From Alphaproteobacteria bacterium UBA7314 (GTDB taxonomy: Bacteria > Pseudomonadota > Alphaproteobacteria > MPNO01 > UBA830), in assembly GCA_002471575.1 (NCBI GenBank), contig DKQG01000017.1, forward strand, positions 1-26,537: a stretch of DNA of 26,537 nucleotides, written 5' to 3'. Under the pieces are notes generated by a model. The model was given only the letters and a program-made list of their open reading frames with translations. It was not told the origin of the DNA and did no database searches. Positions 22,935 to 26,537 of the stretch are shown here, piece by piece; position 1 is the stretch's first letter; every line of letters starts with the position of its first letter. The position numbers and the translations under genes are program-made.

Positions 22935-23133
22935 TCCAGCATTTTTCGTAGTAAGCGCCCATCACGTCGCTGATCGGCTTGCCAGCCAGGACGGCTTTGG
23001 TCATCAGCGCTTCGCGCGGGGAGATGATTTCCGCCGAGGCGGCAATTACCGCTGCCTTGTTGCACGCTAAGAGGTTAATTCCGGACCAGTCGGCCGCGAG
23101 GTAGTTACCGGGCGATACCATTCGCTCGTCCAC
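22931..23133 (-). pseudogene. RraA-family protein remnant, C-terminal fragment with frameshift
   Basis: The minus strand encodes PGNYLAADWSGINLLACNKA, then EIISPREALMTKAVLAGKPISDVMGAYYEK, resembling the C-terminal 60 residues of RraA-like/HMG-aldolase-family proteins (PGDxVxADxxG, rE..m...l..G). Everything N-terminal of this is missing; the neighbouring enoyl-CoA hydratase gene ends at 23155. At the very end one A seems lost from a poly-A run: restoring it changes YEKCW into YEKMLD-stop, which would end at 22931 and overlap the hpnC stop. So this is a truncated gene with at least one frameshift. The family label is moderately sure. Confidence 0.5.
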
Positions 23134-23154
23134 CGGCGCAGCAGGCGAACCCGG

Positions 23155-23931
23155 TCAGCCGTTTTTGAACTCCGGCTTCCGTTTTTCAACGAACGCGGCC
23201 ATGCCTTCGACCTGCTGGTCTGTGCCGAAACTGGCATGGAACAGGCGGCGTTCGAACCGGACCCCTTCCGACAGGGTCGTTTCATAGGCCCGGTTGACGG
23301 ATTCCTTAATTATCATATTCGCATGCAGCGATTTGTCCGCAATAGCCTGAGCGGTCTTCACCGCTTCGTCGATTAGCTCATCCGCCGGCACGACGCGCGA
23401 TGCAAGCCCGGACCGTTCTGCCTCTTCCGCATCCATGAAGCGACCCGTCAGGCACATTTCCATGGCCTTAGATTTGCCGACGAAGCGGGTCAGGCGCTGG
23501 GTGCCTCCGGCGCCTGGGGGGATCCCGAGGTTGACCTCCGGCTGGCCGAACTTTGCGCTATCAGCGGCAAGGATGAAATCACACATCATGGCAACTTCGC
23601 AGCCCCCCCCAAGGGCGAAGCCTGCGACCGCCGCTATCACCGGTTTGCGGCAAAGGGTCAGGCGTTCCCAGCCCGCGGTGATGAAATCTTCTCGGTAGGC
23701 TTCCATCCAGGTTTTGTTCTGCATTTCCTTGATGTCCGCGCCGGCCGCAAAAGCCTTTTCGCTGCCGGTCAGTACCATGGCGCCGATACTGTCGTCCGCC
23801 TCGAAAGTGTCCAGCGCCTCAGTCAGGTCCGCCATCAGAGGTGACGACAGCGCGTTCAGCGCTTCAGGTCGGTTCAGCGTAATGAGGCCCACATTGCCCC
23901 GGGTTTCGACGATAATGTTCTCGTAAGCCAT
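23155..23931 (-). CDS. Enoyl-CoA hydratase (crotonase family)
   Basis: A 258-residue crotonase. Oxyanion-hole stretches AAGADIKEM (62-70) and GFALGGGCEVAMMCD (104-118) are present, and both catalytic glutamates, E112 and E132 (GQPEVNLGIPPGAGGTQRL), are intact, so it should hydrate 2-enoyl-CoA to 3-hydroxyacyl-CoA. It is very like the short-chain EchA/PaaF class. Start at 23931 has GGAG 7 bases upstream. It follows the 3-hydroxyisobutyryl-CoA hydrolase-like gene by 26 bases on the same strand; the pair matches two successive steps of valine breakdown (methacrylyl-CoA hydration, then thioester hydrolysis). Confidence 0.92.
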   Translation of the reverse strand: MAYENIIVETRGNVGLITLNRPEALNALSSPLMADLTEALDTFEADDSIGAMVLTGSEKAFAAGADIKEMQNKTWMEAYREDFITAGWERLTLCRKPVIAAVAGFALGGGCEVAMMCDFILAADSAKFGQPEVNLGIPPGAGGTQRLTRFVGKSKAMEMCLTGRFMDAEEAERSGLASRVVPADELIDEAVKTAQAIADKSLHANMIIKESVNRAYETTLSEGVRFERRLFHASFGTDQQVEGMAAFVEKRKPEFKNG

Positions 23932-23957
23932 GGAATTCTCCTGTCGGCAATTAGGTG

Positions 23958-25019
23958 TCAGTTTAGGACGAGTTCCTGGTCGCCCAGCGATTTGAAATGT
24001 TCGTCGATGTAGGACGACGTGACCTCCGCCAGCGTCGTCGGTTTCCATTGTGGGTTCCGGTCCTTGTCGACCAGCGCCGCGCGGATGCCTTCGTAGAAAT
24101 CGTGTCGCAGCAGGACTTGGCAGACCAGACGGTATTCGAGGATCAGCGAGTCCCGGGTGGAAATGCCGGGATTGCTGGTGATCTGACGCGCGGTCATTTT
24201 CAGGCTTGTCGGCGACATGTGACCGAATGCGTCCAGCGCCCGTTTGGCGACGTCCGATCCGTCTTCCTGCAGCGCCGCGACGATGGTTTCCATATCGTCG
24301 GCGGCAAACAGCCGGTCGATATCGCGCTGAAGCGCTTCTAGTTTCGAATCGCCTGCTGGCGAGGAATATTGTTCGAGAACGGCGTCTACCGCCGCGAACC
24401 GGTCACCCGCGTAGTCGGCATTGATCAGGGCGTCCAGCAGGACCGGATGCTTGTCGCTTGCCACATGGTGGGTACCGAACCCTGCGTATATCGCGTCCGC
24501 TGTATCGAGCCGGGCACCGGTCAGCCCCAGGTACAGCCCGGTCCGGCCAGGGCAGGCGTTGAGAAAGGCCGTCGCGCCGACGTCTGGCAGGAGCCCAATG
24601 CCCGTTTCAGGCATGGCTGCCATAATGTTGTCGCCCATGACCCTGTACCGTCCGTTGACTGAAATACCAAGACCGCCGCCCATGACGATCCCGTCAATTA
24701 GGCTGATATAAGGCTTCGGGAATTCCGCGATCGCGGTGTCCATGGCGTACTCGATCTGGAAGAAGCGCCGCGCCGCCACGGGGTCTTCCTGTCCGGTCGA
24801 GGATACCTGGCGGACATCGCCACCGGCGCAAAATGCACGTTCTCCCTCCGAGGTCACGATCACGGCGCCGACGGTGTCATCGTCGCGCCAAGCGTCTAGA
24901 AGTTCGTGCATCGTTTCGCACATACCCGACGTCAGCGAATTGAGCGCTTTGGGGTTGTTCAGGTGAATGCGGCCGACCGACCCTTCGACCGAAGAAATGA
25001 TTTCCTGACTTTCGGACAT
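23958..25019 (-). CDS. 3-hydroxyisobutyryl-CoA hydrolase (HIBCH-like, crotonase family)
   Basis: A 353-residue crotonase-family protein of HIBCH length. Family blocks: RAFCAGGDVR (61-70), GGGLGISVNGRYRV (114-127) and MPETGIGLLPDVGATAFL, with the acidic pair E138 and D146 that HIBCH enzymes use, plus the long C-terminal extension (SPTSLKMT and the RNPQWKP block) that separates hydrolases from plain hydratases. It releases 3-hydroxyisobutyrate in valine catabolism, which a 3-hydroxyisobutyrate dehydrogenase then oxidises. I chose the ATG at 25019 (MSESQEI), with GGA just upstream; a GTG at 25046 would add nine residues. Divergent from the MaoC gene. Confidence 0.88.
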   Translation of the reverse strand: MSESQEIISSVEGSVGRIHLNNPKALNSLTSGMCETMHELLDAWRDDDTVGAVIVTSEGERAFCAGGDVRQVSSTGQEDPVAARRFFQIEYAMDTAIAEFPKPYISLIDGIVMGGGLGISVNGRYRVMGDNIMAAMPETGIGLLPDVGATAFLNACPGRTGLYLGLTGARLDTADAIYAGFGTHHVASDKHPVLLDALINADYAGDRFAAVDAVLEQYSSPAGDSKLEALQRDIDRLFAADDMETIVAALQEDGSDVAKRALDAFGHMSPTSLKMTARQITSNPGISTRDSLILEYRLVCQVLLRHDFYEGIRAALVDKDRNPQWKPTTLAEVTSSYIDEHFKSLGDQELVLN

Positions 25020-25156
25020 TTTTCCATCACGTTTGTTGTCGGGCACCTATCGGCTTCGTCGTTTGGGTCAAGCAATCTTCTGCACCGCAATATTAGGGTT
25101 GCAGCGCGGCGAAACCGCAGGGATTATAACCTGATCTTTCCCGGACAGGAATTCCT

Positions 25157-25612
25157 ATGCCCGACCGATACTTCGAAGACTTTGAAACCGGACAAACCTG
25201 GACCTACCCGGCCTGGGTCCTGGAAGAGGGATCGCTTATAGAGTTCGCCAAACGCCACGACCCGCAGCCGATGCACACAGAGCCGGATTCAGAGGCTGCG
25301 GAGGCTTATGGCGGCGTCATCGCCAGCGGTTGGCAGACGGCGCTGGACTGCATCACGCCGTTTCTGGACGACGTCATGAAAAATACGGCCGGGCTGGCAT
25401 CGCCGGGCTTCGAAACGTTCCAGTGGCTGCAACCCGTCCGGGCGGGCGAGCCGATTACGCCGAGGACGGAGATTCTGGACACTCGTCCATCGAAATCGAA
25501 ACCCGATCGGGGAATCATCAAGCTGGAATTTAGCGGCTCCAACGCCGACGGCGAGATCGTATGGCGGGCCGTCGGGTCATTTTTTATCGGCACACGGCCC
25601 GCCGGTTCATGA
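25157..25612 (+). CDS. MaoC-family (R)-hydratase/dehydratase-like protein
   Basis: A 151-residue single hot-dog-fold protein. The start YFEDFETGQTW and the active-site block KRHDPQPMHTEPD carry the catalytic Asp and His (D35, H40), followed by GGVIASGWQT, the standard MaoC helix. Members hydrate enoyl-CoAs to (R)-3-hydroxyacyl-CoAs or act as dehydratases in related pathways. AGGAA lies 6 bases before the ATG. It is divergent from the HIBCH-like gene and converges, with 3 bases between stops, on a broken AMP-binding ligase. Its substrate is not clear; the family is. Confidence 0.88.
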   Translation: MPDRYFEDFETGQTWTYPAWVLEEGSLIEFAKRHDPQPMHTEPDSEAAEAYGGVIASGWQTALDCITPFLDDVMKNTAGLASPGFETFQWLQPVRAGEPITPRTEILDTRPSKSKPDRGIIKLEFSGSNADGEIVWRAVGSFFIGTRPAGS

Positions 25613-25615
25613 CCG

Positions 25616-26537
25616 TTAACAGCAGTGCTCGTCCGGCGGACCGAATACAGCGCATTCCGAGACGCCTGGGATGTCGATCAGAACGCGTTCGATCTCCGCC
25701 GGATGGATATTCAACCCGCCAAATATGATCATGTCCTTCGACCGGCCGACCAGTGAGATCACGCCGTCTTCGTTCGGACCGCAAGATCACCGGTCCAGCC
25801 CCAGCCGTCGCCGGTGCGGAAGAATTCGGCAGTCTGTTCCGGATCGCCAATATACCCGTTCATCAGGCTCGCTCCGCGAAAGCACAATTCGCCGATTTCG
25901 CCGATAGCCGCTTCCGTGCACGGGGTGGTAAAAATCGCGCACTCGGTGTGTCCGGTCGGATGGCCGATCGCTTCAGGGTACTTGCCGCGGTCTTTCCTGT
26001 ACGAGGTGACCAGCGGGCCGATCTCGGTCATGCCGTAATTCTGGATGAATTCGCAGCCGGGTAGCATGCCGTCCGCCTGTTCGATCAGGCCCAGCGGCGC
26101 AGGTGCGCCGCCGTAAACGATTTTCCGTAGGCCTGATAGAGCGCGCGCGTCGAACGCCGGATGCTCGATCAGCATGTGTATCTGCGCTGGAACGAGGAAT
26201 GTCGCCGTGATGCCGTTGGTTTCGACGGCGTAGATAAATGCTGTGACGTCTCAGCCGGGCAGGACCACCTGTGTGGCCGCTGCGCATACGCCCGGCTGTA
26301 ACCATCTGAAGCCGCCGGCGGCATGCCCCATGGGGGCAGCGACCGCCATAATTTTTGCGGGGGTGAGGTCGAAAAACTCATGGGCGATCGTGACCCAGGT
26401 CAGGCGCGACGGGGCGGTATGCATGCCGCCCCTCGGAAATCCTGTGGTGCCGCAAGTATAGCTGGCGGATGACGGCGTATCGATTAGACCTTCGCAGCCC
26501 GGGTCGGTGTCGTCGTCGCCCGCAACGAAACCGGCGA
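25616..26537 (-). pseudogene. AMP-binding acyl-CoA synthetase, broken (nonsense, frameshift, truncated C-terminus); runs off right edge
   Basis: Minus-strand reading shows an acyl-adenylate-forming ligase: P-loop-like YTCGTTGFPRGGMHT (normally SGTTGxPKG; the Lys is Arg here), NYGMTEIGP, GWTGDLAV and GRSKDMIIFGG. Three lesions: an in-frame TGA at 26253-26251 (VVLPG-stop-DVTAF), a one-base loss near 25775 that shifts the frame between DLAVR and NEDGVISLVGR, and a stop at 25616-25618 soon after AVFGPPDE, so the last 60-70 residues with the catalytic Lys are gone. The N-terminal part lies beyond the window. Ligases of this type activate fatty or aromatic acids. Multiple independent lesions argue for a true pseudogene rather than sequencing error. 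Confidence 0.75.

Noticed and set aside
1..26537. CRISPR array, prophage or insertion sequence
   Set aside because: No regularly spaced repeats, no transposase, integrase or phage structural genes were seen; the repeats present are short intergenic palindromes and one 27-base pair.
1..26537. All four broken genes as sequencing errors
   Set aside because: Possible for single-base indels, but two of the genes also lack whole ends (ligase C-terminus, RraA N-terminus) and two carry nonsense codons, while the long neighbouring genes are intact.

Overview
The window looks like a chromosomal segment of a GC-rich (roughly 60% by eye) alphaproteobacterium, probably of the Rhodospirillales type. The grounds are hopanoid-type squalene synthase HpnC, pyruvate-dehydrogenase-style E1-alpha/E1-beta/E2 genes, catabolic gene families common in marine alphaproteobacteria, and at least five copies of a GTCATCCCCGC-type intergenic inverted repeat. 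The taxonomic call is inference. I see no rRNA, tRNA, CRISPR array, prophage or insertion sequence.

Layout. 1-830: a possible small gene and a decayed secreted-protein gene. 823-5402 (all minus): GIY-YIG protein, DapA-family lyase/aldolase, gentisate-dioxygenase-like bicupin, MarR regulator and UbiD-family decarboxylase. 5451-7050 (plus, divergent from ubiD by 48 bp): a four-gene cobalt-type nitrile hydratase/thiocyanate hydrolase-like operon with a split beta subunit and an extra beta-N-like subunit. 7154-9973 (minus): three tandem, translationally coupled EamA transporters. 10169-12678 (plus): a TauE/SafE permease and an amidase-signature enzyme. 12679-13176: a possible micro-ORF, a broken trmO, and a LacI-type operator/promoter. 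13177-17895 (plus): an M24-fold enzyme followed by the three 2-oxoacid dehydrogenase genes. 18015-19037 (minus): a LacI-family regulator. 19205-21673 (plus): a 3-hydroxyisobutyrate-dehydrogenase-family enzyme and two TauE/SafE permeases. 22077-22934: hpnC. 22931-23133: an RraA-family fragment. 23155-25019 (minus): 3-hydroxyisobutyryl-CoA hydrolase-like and enoyl-CoA hydratase genes. 25157-25612 (plus): a MaoC hydratase. 25616 to the right end (minus): a broken AMP-binding ligase.

How the parts may work together. (i) The left third could be a catabolic set in which a nitrile-type substrate is hydrated (5451-7050), perhaps deamidated (11182-12678), decarboxylated (UbiD), oxidised (bicupin) and cleaved (DapA-family), under MarR control; the order is hypothetical. 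(ii) Two near-identical palindromic operators, each overlapping a TTGCAC -35 box and followed after 17 bp by a -10-like box, lie upstream of the M24/2-oxoacid dehydrogenase operon and of the dehydrogenase/TauE operon. The second lies between the LacI gene and that operon, which points to a compact LacI-controlled regulon. (iii) The right end encodes acyl-CoA enzymes consistent with part of valine catabolism.

The strongest candidates for something undescribed are the four-polypeptide nitrile-hydratase-like complex and the LacI regulon built around an M24 protein whose metal site has Cys where the second Asp should be. Four broken genes in 26.5 kb suggest ongoing gene decay, or indel errors in the assembly.
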